27,865 bases of DNA from a virus: the IMG/VR virus record IMGVR_UViG_3300024299_000045, positions 1 through 27,865 of that record, one strand, 5' to 3'. A program made the translations under genes and the position numbers. A model generated the notes under the pieces. The model had not been told where the DNA came from. It saw nothing but the letters and a program-made list of their open reading frames with translations, and did not search any database. Shown here piece by piece: positions 11,437 through 19,151 of the stretch. Numbering within the stretch: position 1 is the stretch's first letter; every line of letters starts with the position of its first letter.

Positions 11437-11889
11437 TTAGGTTTCATTTAAATCCCTTTTTCAAAACTCCGAATCATATCTATCAATCATTTCCTGAGTA
11501 ATATCACTCGCATAATTTATTTTAAATCCCATATCTCTCAGCCTATCCCAGTATGTATAAGAACTAATGAACTGCTCTTTCGCACATTCACAAGCTCATT
11601 GCATATGTAATGGATGACGTCTTCAGAAATTACATATCCAACGTCTAGAAACAGAATATGAACTCTCAGATGCATTGGTAATAGGAATAAATTGCTTAAT
11701 TTCACGTGGATTAATCTCACGAACCTTATTATCCTCAATGTCATGGATCCATACAAATGGCTTATTTCAAGCTCTAGCAAGTTTTAATTTAGCATACTCT
11801 TCCTCAGTTATTGGGTATGGAGAGTAGCTCTTTCAATCTAAATCTTTCACAATAGCCTTATATTTGGCTATTTTTAATCAAACTCACAT
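11437..11889 (-). CDS. Hypothetical protein (150 aa)
   Basis: Starts MGVGLKIAKYKAIVKDLDG and includes a PFVWIHDIEDNKVREIN segment and a Cys/His/Arg-rich patch RRWICNFGRRHPLHMQGACEC that could bind a metal or nucleic acid. The C-terminus carries ISSYTYWDRLRDMGFKINYA. It follows the initiator gene by 17 bases, so it is probably part of the replication module. An untranslated spacer of 100 bases separates it from the YkgJ-like gene. No family recognised. Confidence 0.65.
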
Positions 11890-11906
11890 AATTTATATTT
11901 ATAAAA

Positions 11907-12773
11907 CTAAAGTAATCATTTTTTCTTCGCTTCTGCGATAGCTTCTTCTCAGGTCATAGAATCAATATCCTTTTCAAATCATCATGAATCCTTAATTTTT
12001 CAGATAATAACCACAAAATAAGGAATCTTGTCACTATTCTTCTTCCTGAACTTCATCATAGATAAAATAACAGTAGACCGAAAATCATCCTGTATGGTAA
12101 ATTCAACCACATATCTAACTTGATCAGGAGTAAGTTTATCTACTCTTAGCATTCTACTAACCTCAGAAGCCCAAATCTGTATAATATCATCCTCTGACTT
12201 AGTCTTAAGTGAATAAAGAACAGAAGCGACTTGTCTGTTTATTAAATCCTGAAGAAAAATTTTAGAAATAGAATACTCAAAACTCTCTTCCTTGAAATTT
12301 GAAAAATTTGAAGGTTTATTTTCTGAAAGTAAAGTTGAGGTAGAGTTAAGTAAAGTAAAGTTAAGTAAAGTTAAGTTAAGTAAAGTTAAGTATGTCGGAG
12401 CGTCTACACACTCTCCATACACCCTCCCTAGAGCCTCCCAAAAATAGCTTGGAGATGCCTTTATAATTCTATTGACCCCTGTACGAACGCTAGGATTATC
12501 TATGTTTTGATTCTTTAGAAAGTTGACCATCAAAATCCAATCTTTAACCCTAAAGATTTTACCCCCTAATAGTAACTTATCTAAAATTTTATCCACAAAA
12601 CTTATAGAAATTCAAGTTTCATATGATATTCTTTTACTTCTTATTTCATATAATCACGCTATATTACATAAAGGATTAGATATAAGATATAAAAAAATTA
12701 ACTTTTCATCTGATGTTAACTCTTCTATATAAGGGTCTGTCCAAAATGAATCATTTATTACTCTTTGAGTCAT
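11907..12773 (-). CDS. Phage replication initiator (replisome-organizer-like)
   Basis: 288 residues from the ATG that overlaps the HNH gene's 3' end. The N-terminal 110 residues (FWTDPYIEELTSDEKLIFLYLISNP, then KDWILMVNFLKNQ and NPSVRTGVNRI) resemble the winged-helix origin-binding domain of phage replisome organizers and Lin1244/Lin1753-type initiators. Residues about 127-143 are a low-complexity Leu/Thr/Asn stretch encoded by a pentamer DNA array, as in lambda O where the origin lies inside the gene. The C-terminal part (LTPDQVRYVVEFTIQDDFRSTV) is the kind that contacts the helicase or loader. A start at a GTG 177 bases downstream is possible, but it would cut off the conserved N-terminus. 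No helicase gene is in the window. Confidence 0.75.
12345..12389. repeat. Pentamer iteron array inside the initiator gene (candidate origin)
   Basis: Nine uninterrupted 5-base units of form GTTAA or GTAAA in plus orientation, in the order T,A,A,T,A,T,T,A,T at the variable base. A related GTATG follows. The array lies in the middle of the initiator gene, where theta-replicating phages often keep their initiator binding sites. AT-rich sequence flanks it on the left. Function as origin is inferred. Confidence 0.55.
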
Positions 12774-13486
12774 TGTTTAACTTCATTAAAGAAATAAGAA
12801 AATTTCTGAATACTATATGAGTTTTTAATCTCTCAATCTATATATAGTTGATATAATTCTTTTGTTAATTCAAAATTTAATCTGTAAGACATATTTTCAA
12901 TAGCTTCAGCTCTCCGTATATTGTTATTCAGCAAGGATTCTTCAAAAAATAAATCAATTTCATTAGTCATATTATGATTAGTTCATAAAGGTCATTCCAT
13001 TATACTTAATAATTCCTGACAATATTCTCATCATAACTTAAAATCTTTTTCTAATTCTATTAAAGATTTGTTATATTTATTTATTGGGTCGTAACTAAGA
13101 TATATTCTGTAATTATCTCCTCATAATGATTCAGTATGAAGTATACTTAATAAAGCTATTGTATTTTTATCTATTTTTGAAAATCGCTTTTCATTCCACC
13201 ATTTAAAAAATAAATCAATATGAAGCTTTGTATTCTGGTTTATTACAGTTTTATATAAATCTTCTTTTATATCTTCTATATTGTTTGCTCATTTTCATAT
13301 ATTACATTCAAAACAAGAAGTTATTAAATTATCTAAACTATTGTCTCATCATTTTTTAACAGGAATCTTATGGTCAATTTGTAAATGTATTCCATTCCCT
13401 GCCTTTAATCAACAATATTGACACTCAAAGTTATCTCTATTAAGTATTTGAAACCTTAATTTAGGTTTTATTATATTTCTAGACAT
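12758..13486 (-). CDS. HNH endonuclease
   Basis: 242 residues. N-terminal HNH domain: C22xxC25-G26, then QIDHKIP with H39, KKGGDNSLDNL with N49 and N53, and SCFECNIGKG (C58, C61), so a complete beta-beta-alpha-metal site with a zinc-binding CxxC pair. Most of the glycines in it are TGA. The remaining 170 residues are helical and of unknown role, perhaps DNA binding. It is the first gene after the divergent control region, and its last codons overlap the initiator start, so the two are co-expressed. It could be a homing-type or replication/packaging nuclease; its distance from the terminase argues mildly against a packaging role. Confidence 0.85.
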
Positions 13487-13511
13487 ATAAAAATAGGGTT
13501 AATAAACAGAA

Positions 13512-13580
13512 AAGAAGCTTCAAACAAATATATACTTAGTAGTATGTAGTCGTCTAAAACTTCATTGATTGAAACTTCTT
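13512..13580 (-). promoter_or_regulatory. Leader RNA hairpin before the HNH gene
   Basis: AAGAAGCTTCAA (13512-13523) pairs with TTGAAACTTCTT (13569-13580), 12 pairs with one G-U, closing a 45-base loop in the untranslated leader of the early operon. It could control elongation or translation of the HNH-initiator pair. Confidence 0.45.
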
Positions 13581-13613
13581 CTCCACTACCAATTATATAT
13601 AAAAGTTTTAGAC
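13552..13613. repeat. 11-bp inverted repeat, candidate operator
   Basis: GTCTAAAACTT (13552-13562) and its exact complement AAGTTTTAGAC (13603-13613). The right arm sits between the -35 and -10 of the minus promoter, and the left arm 30-40 bases downstream. The arms interleave with the leader hairpin, so as RNA they would form a pseudoknot-like topology; as DNA they look like a looped pair of half-sites. Confidence 0.45.
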
Positions 13614-13619
13614 ATTCAA
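13592..13619 (-). promoter_or_regulatory. Promoter of the minus-strand early operon
   Basis: On the minus strand, -35 TTGAAT (complement of 13614-13619), a 16-base spacer and a consensus -10 TATAAT (complement of 13592-13597). It lies about 110 bases before the HNH start. The right arm of an 11-base inverted repeat fills most of the spacer, a natural operator position. Confidence 0.55.
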
Positions 13620-13668
13620 AGAATACTTAAAAAAATAAAGAACGCAAATAATTAAGTAAAAGAAAGTG

Positions 13669-13699
13669 TTGACTATCTGTCAAAATTAGATAATATGAT
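13669..13699 (+). promoter_or_regulatory. Candidate plus-strand promoter with overlapping palindrome
   Basis: -35 TTGACT at 13669-13674. The -10 could be TAATAT (13691-13696, 16-base spacer) or TATGAT (13694-13699, 19-base spacer). The -35 is also one arm of TTGAC-5-GTCAA (13669-13683), so a dimeric repressor could cover it. It would drive the recombination operon starting at 13736. Confidence 0.4.
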
Positions 13700-13735
13700 A
13701 ATGCTTATATACTTTATATTACTAACCTAATGATT

Positions 13736-14083
13736 ATGAGCAAAAGAAACCTAGGGGTATTATCAATCCTACTAGTCACCTGACTAGCAATATGATATAA
13801 TAGTTACACTAATAGCATGAACCTGGAAAATGCTCACAAAGAGATTATCCAATATCAAATGCAGATAGATGAACTAGAGAAACCATCTCAAATAGAACTT
13901 GATGAGATAGACCTTAAAAAAGCTGAAGTAAATGCAATAGCATACTGAAAACTAGAAGCAGAAAGTAAGGCTAGAAAAGAACAAGCAATATGGAAGACAA
14001 GATGTATAAAAAAGAAGATTATATGAGAAGAAGAAGAATGTGAAACTAACCTAGAAGAAAGGTTCGCAATACATGTAAAGTAG
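13736..14083 (+). CDS. Membrane-anchored coiled-coil protein, upstream part of a frameshifted gene
   Basis: 115 residues from the ATG at 13736; an ATG at 13730 would add two. The later start is chosen because a CTAACC motif lies 7 bases before it but only 1 base before the earlier one. The N-terminus is a membrane anchor (LGVLSILLVTGLAIGY), followed by a charged coiled coil with two Cys (TRCIKKK, EEECET). It ends at TAG 14081-14083 directly after GTA-AAG. A -1 slip on that A-AAG continues in frame into the NNCFGI domain downstream. The fused product would be a periplasm- or surface-facing protein with a C-terminal globular domain. Confidence 0.65.
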
Positions 14084-14394
14084 AGCCTCCGAAAAGAGAA
14101 GAAACTATTGATATAGATAAATTAGCAAGAGCAGTCGCAAATCATGAAACTGTGTGATGTACTAAATGATGATCAGCAAATAGGAATAATTGCTTCTGAA
14201 TCATGACATGGGTAAACTGACCTAGAGAGTTCAAGTATTATAATACAAAAGAAGATTCCTATAAGGACTTCAAAAGAATATGGACTAGCTACTATGGATG
14301 ATTACCTAATCTAGAAAAGGCAAAAAGATATAGCTGAAATGATAGAGCAGAAGCCTGGCTTAATAACGTATTAGCCTATTATAATAAAAACTAA
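14080..14394 (+). CDS. NNCFGI-type domain read by -1 frameshift
   Basis: This frame opens at 14050 after a TAA but has no ATG, GTG or TTG start before its conserved part. A -1 slip at 14077-14080 would join it seamlessly: HVK then VEPPKREETIDIDKLARAV. The domain contains ANHETVGCTKGG, NRNNCFGIMTW, a KRIWTSYYGGLPNLEKA segment and GNDRAEAWLNNVLAYYN. I recall this Cys-paired pattern from membrane-anchored proteins of CPR bacteria and their phages, where it looks lysozyme-like (Glu of HET as candidate catalytic residue); activity is unproven. If the shift is not programmed, the pair is a pseudogene or contains a sequencing error. Confidence 0.6.
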
Positions 14395-14585
14395 TGAGTG
14401 ATAATCAAAAAATCGCATTCATACAATATGAACTGCTAACACACCTTAAAATGAATAAGGGGAATAGGTGAAAAGAATTCAATGCATGATATGATTATGC
14501 TACGAGTGTAATAGATGAACTAAAACAATATTTAATAAATAAAGAAAGTGATGAACTCGATAGACAAGAAGCAACCTGATATTAG
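14394..14585 (+). CDS. Small hypothetical protein (63 aa)
   Basis: MSDNQKIAFIQYELLTHLKM start, helical and charged, ends QEATGY. The start overlaps the upstream stop (TAATG), and the last 35 bases overlap the next gene. Small partner proteins of this type often precede recT-like genes, but no family is recognised. Confidence 0.55.
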
Positions 14586-14715
14586 AATTTGGATCAGATT
14601 AAAAAAAAGTAATATTACTGACCAAATGACACTAGAAATGGCTGACTTCAAAACTCAATCAGATTATTTCCTATATATATTAAAAAAACATTTTAAAAAT
14701 AAACGTAAAAAATAA
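14551..14715 (+). CDS. Small basic protein (54 aa)
   Basis: MNSIDKKQPDIRIWIRLKKS start and a very basic end (KKHFKNKRKK). It contains no TGA codon. Its start is embedded in the previous gene, and its stop overlaps the RecT-like start as TAATG. Probably co-translated; function unknown. Confidence 0.5.
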   Translation: MNSIDKKQPDIRIWIRLKKSNITDQMTLEMADFKTQSDYFLYILKKHFKNKRKK

Positions 14716-15452
14716 TGACTCCAACTAAAGAAACTCTTGAAACAGCTTCAGATGGACCTAGTCAAGATGACTTGGTAGATATGTTAGCTGAAGAAAAAAT
14801 TGAACAGACTAAAATTGAACTTAGAGAAAAAGCTGAAAAATGGGCTGAAGAAAAAGCAAATGAAAAAGCAATAGCAATAGCTAATAAAGAAAAAATACTA
14901 TCATTAGAACTAAAATCATTTGAAGACCTGAAAACTCAAATCAAGTATTATTCAGATGGATGAGCATTACCAAAAGGATTATCCGAAGCACAAGCTATGA
15001 TGACAGTTCAAATGGGAAAACAAATGTGAATGTCAATGTTCGAAGCATTACAATGAATCTGATATGTAAATGGTAAAATGATTATATATTGAGAAGTAAT
15101 GATATCACAACTTACTAAAGCAGGATATAAAATAGAATTTATAAAAACTGATGCTAATATTTGTGAAGTGAAAATTTCATGAGATAACTGAGAAATAACT
15201 GAAACATTTAAAATAGAACAAGCTAAAAACGCATGATGGGTAAAATCATTCTGACCTTGGAAAGATCAACCACATCTAATGCTTAGATATAAAGCTATAA
15301 GACAATGAATGAAATTCTTATGCCCTGAAGTAATGAGTTGACTTACTACATACGAAGAAGCTGTAACTGAAACTCAACCTAGTATAGAAGCTCCAAATGA
15401 AGTAGAAATACAAAATACTATAACTGATAAATTTGAAAAAAATGAAGGATAG
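14715..15452 (+). CDS. RecT-like single-strand annealing protein
   Basis: 245 residues. After an acidic, Lys/Glu-rich N-terminal 80 residues comes a core beginning LPKGLSEAQAMMTVQMGKQMG. The hallmark follows: SFGPWKDQPHLMLRYKAIRQGMKFLCPEVMSGLTTYEEA in segments, matching the RecT-family pattern of Trp, then MLRYKA, then a PEV-GL turn and an acidic exit. RecT proteins anneal complementary ssDNA left by a 5'-3' exonuclease. A YqaJ-type exonuclease lies two genes downstream, as in many phage recombination pairs. The C-terminal tail is probably a disordered partner-binding region. The remote family assignment rests on motif order and context. Confidence 0.7.
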
Positions 15453-15678
15453 ACCTGAATATATAGCCTCGCTAAAAGGAAAGAATAATAAAAAAATAGA
15501 TGTTTATGATAAGAACTGAAAGTTTATTAAAACATACAACTCTGTTTGAGAATTAGCTGAAAAATTTTGAGTGGGTATGTCAAGTATATCTAAAAAAATA
15601 TCCGAAGTAGAAGACTCGGTCTACAGAAAACAATTTATATTTAAACCACATTGAAGATGACTAATAAAGAAATATTAA
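15442..15678 (+). CDS. Free-standing NUMOD1/IENR-like DNA-binding protein
   Basis: 78 residues. KIDVYDKNGKFIKTYNSVGE, then LAEKFGVGMSSISKKI, then YRKQFIFK: the arrangement of a NUMOD1/IENR1 module, a short beta hairpin followed by a helix-turn-helix, normally found at the end of intron-type homing endonucleases. Here it has no nuclease domain. It overlaps both neighbours (ATG inside the recT-like gene, 3' end over the next ATG), so it is embedded in the recombination operon. It may be a small regulator or a remnant of a homing endonuclease. Confidence 0.65.
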
Positions 15679-16037
15679 AACAATATCATATATTTGTATC
15701 TCATCCTAGAGAAATAACTGTATGAGAAGACTTGAAAATAGATATTACTATAAAATTAACAGATGAAGAATTTGAGCTTATGAAAATGCAACAACTTCAA
15801 GTTAATGAAAGCATAATGCTACCAACATGATGAGCTAAAACAATTAGCTATACACATATGATAGAACATATTATAATTGAAGAAACAGATAAACCGATCA
15901 TGGAACAAAAAATCCATGTAAATGCATGAGATGAATCAGATAAAGAAGTCCTGAAAAAATGGATGGAGCAATTATTAAACCAAACTGAAAAACATATACT
16001 GAAAAGTAAAAATGTAGAAGACTTATTAGAAAAATAA
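15657..16037 (+). CDS. Hypothetical protein between recT-like and exonuclease genes (126 aa)
   Basis: N-terminal half is beta-rich (YHIFVSHPREITVGEDLKID, IKLTDEEFELM), the middle has SIMLPTGGAKTISYTHMIEH, and the end is helical and acidic with the tail NVEDLLEK. An acidic tail is reminiscent of ssDNA-binding proteins, but no OB-fold signature is clear. Its location suggests a role in recombination or replication. No family recognised. Confidence 0.55.
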
Positions 16038-16048
16038 ACTAACCTAAA

Positions 16049-16777
16049 ATGATAATACATAACGTAAACCAAGGCTCTCCTGAATGGCTTCAGGTTAGAA
16101 AGGCAACTATTACTTGATCAAGAGTAAAGGCTTTAAAAACTATGCCATTGGATGATGCTAAAATTAAAAAAATAGATTGGAAATCTAATAAAACTAGAGC
16201 CCCAGGATATGTCACTCTTATGAATGAAATGATGGCAGAAGACTTGGCTCCACTTACTGAATGATTCAAAAATGATGCAATGGAACGTGGAAACATATTT
16301 GAGCCTCTAGCAAGAGAAGAATATGAAAAAGTAACCTGACAAAAAGTAGTAGAAATAGGCTTCTGTATACATGATACTAGAAAATATCTAGGATTATCGC
16401 CTGATGGATTCATTGAAACAAACTTCACACTTGAAGATCCAAAAGATGAATCAACTAGAATCCCTATTTACTGAAAATCTATCGAGATTAAATGCCCAGG
16501 ACCTAAAAACCATATCAAGATCATAAACTCCAATAAGATACCTGAAGAATACGAGCCTCAACTTATACATAACTTCTTAGTATGTGAAACACTTGAAGAA
16601 ATGGATTTCATATCTTACAACCCTGATATGTACTTACCACACCTTAGAATTCATATAATTAACGTTAAACGTGAAGATTATGAAAAAGAAATTAACGAAA
16701 CTCTAGTAAAACTAGATGTGTTCTCAGAAGTTTGGAAAGAAAATATTTTAGAACTAACCAATAAAGTATGAACTTAA
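16049..16777 (+). CDS. YqaJ-type phage recombination exonuclease
   Basis: 242 residues, full length. It starts NVNQGSPEWLQVRKATITGS (the conserved GSxEW...R...ITGS entry of YqaJ/lambda-exonuclease-like proteins). Next come MERGNIFEPLAREEYE, then the PD-(D/E)xK core: LSPDGFI with D119 and SIEIKCPG with E146 and K148, and later EYEPQLIHNFLV. Such enzymes resect dsDNA 5'-3' so the RecT-like protein can load. A CTAACC motif lies 4 bases before the ATG. The 3' end overlaps the next gene. Confidence 0.9.
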
Positions 16778-17334
16778 TAATAATTTCAGGATTATATATA
16801 GCAATCCTGATTACAGTAATAGCTATATGAAAAAAGAACTGAAATAGATTCAGAAAAGAATTAGTAGCTGAAAAAAGATTAAAAACAGTAGCTCTAGAAA
16901 GTAGAGATGACTATAAGAAAAGATTACAAGCTCAAATACAGCTTATAGAGAGTAAGAATGAAACTATAGATAAACTATGAACTCAAATCGAAAAACTAGA
17001 ACAATTATGATTAGATACTCAAGTAGTATTTGATGATCAAGAAGTAAGATATAAGAATAAATTAGATGAATATACAAGAAATGCCCAATTAAAAATATGA
17101 TTATTAGAAGACCAAATAGAAGAAAATGAAGAATATGTAGGTGGTATAAGAGCTAAATTAAAAGCTGAACAAGTAGATTCAAATAATAAAGAAAAAGCTA
17201 GAGAAAAATGGAGAGCTAAATTTGAAGCTCTTATGCATATAGTTGAATCTGAAAATATATGAAATCATATGATAAAAAAATATAAACATAATTGGAAGAA
17301 AATAATTGAAGCGTATAACAAAAACAAAAAATAA
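16768..17334 (+). CDS. Membrane-anchored coiled-coil protein (188 aa)
   Basis: N-terminal membrane helix (LIISGLYIAILITVIAIG), then a long heptad-rich coiled coil over about residues 30-150 and a basic tail (KKYKHNWKKIIEAYNKNKK). This is the layout of inner-membrane spanins and of other phage envelope factors, but no lysis partner is adjacent, so that role is only a possibility. The ATG overlaps the exonuclease stop; CTAACC lies 8 bases upstream. Confidence 0.6.
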
Positions 17335-17336
17335 AA

Positions 17337-17560
17337 AAGCTAGGTTGCCCCTAGCTTCTAGCTATCATAAATTTTAGTTATTTTAAGTATTGATAGTTAG
17401 AAGTTGGGTATAACTCAACAAAGTCCTTCGGGATCCACCTCTACTTCGGTAGAGCCAAATAGCACTCTAGGATTGTTGGCTATATATGTGAAATCCAATA
17501 TTGCAATATGGGAAGTCCTCCTGAAAGGAATGTGGATACACGTTCGGGCAAAATTTATTA
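17337..17560 (+). ncRNA. Structured RNA candidate upstream of tad2
   Basis: Dense hairpins in 220 bases: AAGCTAGG/CCTAGCTT (17337-17357); a 13-base pair 17355-17367 with 17391-17403 that competes with it; TTGGG/CTCAA (17404-17418); a TTCG tetraloop closed by TCC/GGA (17424-17433); a second TTCG tetraloop closed by CTCTAC/GTAGAG (17439-17454); GCCAA with TTGGC (17454-17480); TCCT/AGGA (17516-17529) and GTG-GATA-CAC (17532-17541). Base composition is richer in G+C than its surroundings. It could be a leader/riboregulator of tad2 or an independent RNA. I cannot assign a known family. Confidence 0.5.
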
Positions 17561-17574
17561 CTAACTATAGTAAA

Positions 17575-17835
17575 ATGATAGAAACAAATTTTGGATGGGC
17601 ATTACAAATGCTTAAAGAATGAAAAAGTCTAACTAGAACATGATGGAATTGAGATCATAAAATAACTTTACAAGTTCCTGATACTCATTCTAAAATGACA
17701 AAACCTTATATTTACATAAATACAGTATCTCCATTTTGAGCTGTTAGTAATAAATGAGATGTAGAATATGATAGAGTGCCTTGGTTAGCAAGTCAAACTG
17801 ATATGTTAGCGTGAGATTGGGAAGTAGTAGAGTAA
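17575..17835 (+). CDS. tad2: Tad2-type anti-Thoeris protein (DUF2829)
   Basis: 86 residues. NFGWALQMLKEGKSLTRTGWNG, then KPYIYINT, then RVPWLASQTDMLAGDWEVVE. These are the hallmarks of DUF2829: a FxxAL...GK...R.GWNG entry, a PYI strand and the exit PWxxSQxDxLAxDWxxV. Known family members include Tad2, which sequesters the Thoeris nucleotide signal (gcADPR-type molecules). Both glycines of GWNG are TGA, so the gene is broken under the standard code. Length is typical. The ATG at 17575 follows a CTAACT motif by 8 bases; the frame is open further upstream, but that stretch is hairpin-rich RNA-like sequence. Anti-Thoeris activity is inferred from the family. Confidence 0.85.
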
Positions 17836-17871
17836 AAATCATTTAACAGGGATATTTATGTCCCTATTAAT

Positions 17872-17947
17872 CAGAGAGTAAATCAATTGGTAGATGTCTC
17901 GTCTTGGACTCGAGCAGTTGCAGGTTCGAGTCCTGCCTCTCTGACCA
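17872..17947 (+). tRNA. tRNA-Pro (anticodon UGG), CCA encoded
   Basis: 76 bases with a canonical cloverleaf: acceptor CAGAGAG (17872-17878) with CTCTCTG (17937-17943), discriminator A and encoded CCA. The D arm carries the GG pair (AATTGGTA loop), the anticodon loop is CTTGGAC with UGG at 17905-17907, and the T arm is GCAGG-TTCGAGT-CCTGC. The anticodon stem has four pairs and one T-T mismatch. C1-G72 with A73 agrees with bacterial tRNA-Pro identity. It should read CCA and other CCN codons. Confidence 0.9.
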
Positions 17948-17969
17948 TATTAAAATTAACTATAAATTT

Positions 17970-18794
17970 ATGCCATGAAATACTAAGCCATATAATTCTA
18001 AAGCTAAACTATTGCAAAACCAAAAAAAGGAAGAACAATATAAAAATGCAATATATCTATATAAAAAGAATTCTGCATTATTCCTAGCACTAAGAGAATT
18101 CAGAAAAAAAAGCTATAAATCACTACAATTAGCAAAGAATAATATCCTAGAAATCGATCCAAAAGCATCAGTCTCTAGAACAAACCTATTGAATTGGAAA
18201 AAACAATTTTCCATGATCATAAAAGATAATACTCTATTTAGAGATTTTATGGTAGCAGTTGGAATAGATCCTGAAAAAGTAAAAGCAGATAACCAGGCTT
18301 TATTCGAATCAGTATCAGGTAAAAAAAGAAGATGAACACAAAAAGAAAAGAATGATAAACTAAAAGAAGAAATGCAAAAAGCTAATTTAATACTAGCAGA
18401 AATAAGTAATCCTGACATAACTGAATCAGAAAAATGGAGATTGTCTGAAAGATGAAGAAGACATGTAGATGCAGTAAATAAAGCAGTTAGTGAATGATGA
18501 CTACCCAAAGTAGATTGAATTAATGAACTATATAATATCAACTGAAAACTATTAGCAACATGAAAAAATATCATACTAACAAATCTAGATAAGATAAACG
18601 TAAAGCATTTCGGTGACCTGAAAGCATTATCAGATATCCTAGATACAGCATTCAAACAAAATAGATTGATCGAGTGAAAATCAACCGAAAACGTAGCAGT
18701 CTGAGTACATGATATATATGATAAAATAATTGCTAACTCTGATAAACAAAATGTGAATCAAAATCCTGACAAGATCATCACCCAAGAAGACTAA
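17970..18794 (+). CDS. Hypothetical protein, possibly DNA-binding (274 aa)
   Basis: Basic N-terminus (KPYNSKAKLLQNQKKEEQYK), then helical segments SLQLAKNNILEID and SRTNLLNWKKQF that could form a helix-turn-helix, and a Lys/Arg-rich linker with GKKRRG. The C-terminal part has NLDKINVKHFGDLKALSDIL, DTAFKQNRLIEGKSTEN and GVHDIYDKIIANS, a pattern similar to the end of some small-terminase or phage regulator proteins. It follows the tRNA gene and precedes the DUF4258-like gene. A small-terminase role is possible but it is far from the large subunit. Not recognised with confidence. Confidence 0.55.
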
Positions 18795-18830
18795 ACCAAA
18801 TTATAAACGTCCTAACCCAAAAAAACGCCT

Positions 18831-19088
18831 ATGAAAAGAATCCACCTAAAACACTTTAACGAAAGACTAGATGAAAGAGCTAATGATAGAAAAGAAGTAA
18901 TCGAAACATTTGAACAAGCTATTAAGCTCGTGAAAAAAAAGAAGATAAGACCTAGAAAAGAAAAATCTCACCACCCTGACCATCCTGAACCTGTATATAA
19001 ATTATTATATGAGTCATGCATATTTGTATACGTAAAAAAGAATTGAAACTATATCCTGATAACTTTCTACCAAAAAAGACCAAGTTAA
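18831..19088 (+). CDS. DUF4258-like small protein (possible toxin fold)
   Basis: 85 residues: HLKHFNERLDERANDRKEVI, then KLVKKKKIRPRKEKSHHPDH, then YKLLYESCIFVYVKKNGNYI and LITFYQ. The HxxERxxER start, the single strand-rich core and the terminal LITFY match the DUF4258/BrnT-like RNase-toxin-related fold. No obvious antitoxin sits next to it, so it may be an effector, a regulator, or the domain used for another purpose. Its stop lies inside a bidirectional terminator. A CTAACC motif is 13 bases before the ATG. Confidence 0.6.
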
Positions 19089-19107
19089 ACTAAACCTGGT
19101 CTTTTTT
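19072..19107. terminator. Bidirectional terminator between convergent operons
   Basis: AAAAAAGACCA (19072-19082) and its complement TGGTCTTTTTT (19097-19107) with a 14-base loop. A6/T6 tails serve both strands. It ends the plus-strand recombination operon and the minus-strand small-gene cassette, and it contains the stop of the DUF4258-like gene. Confidence 0.85.
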
Positions 19108-19151
19108 CATCGCTTGTAAGAGCTTTAAAACATTTCTTGGATACGTACTAC

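Noticed and set aside
12345-12389. CRISPR array
   Set aside because: The units are five bases with no spacers, and they lie in frame inside a coding gene.
17404-17574. N-terminal extension of Tad2 from a TTG
   Set aside because: The family starts near the ATG at 17575, and the upstream stretch is a dense series of hairpins better explained as RNA structure.
18113-18655. 180-residue minus-strand frame
   Set aside because: It is antisense to the 274-residue plus-strand gene and has no family signature; it stays open because of codon bias.
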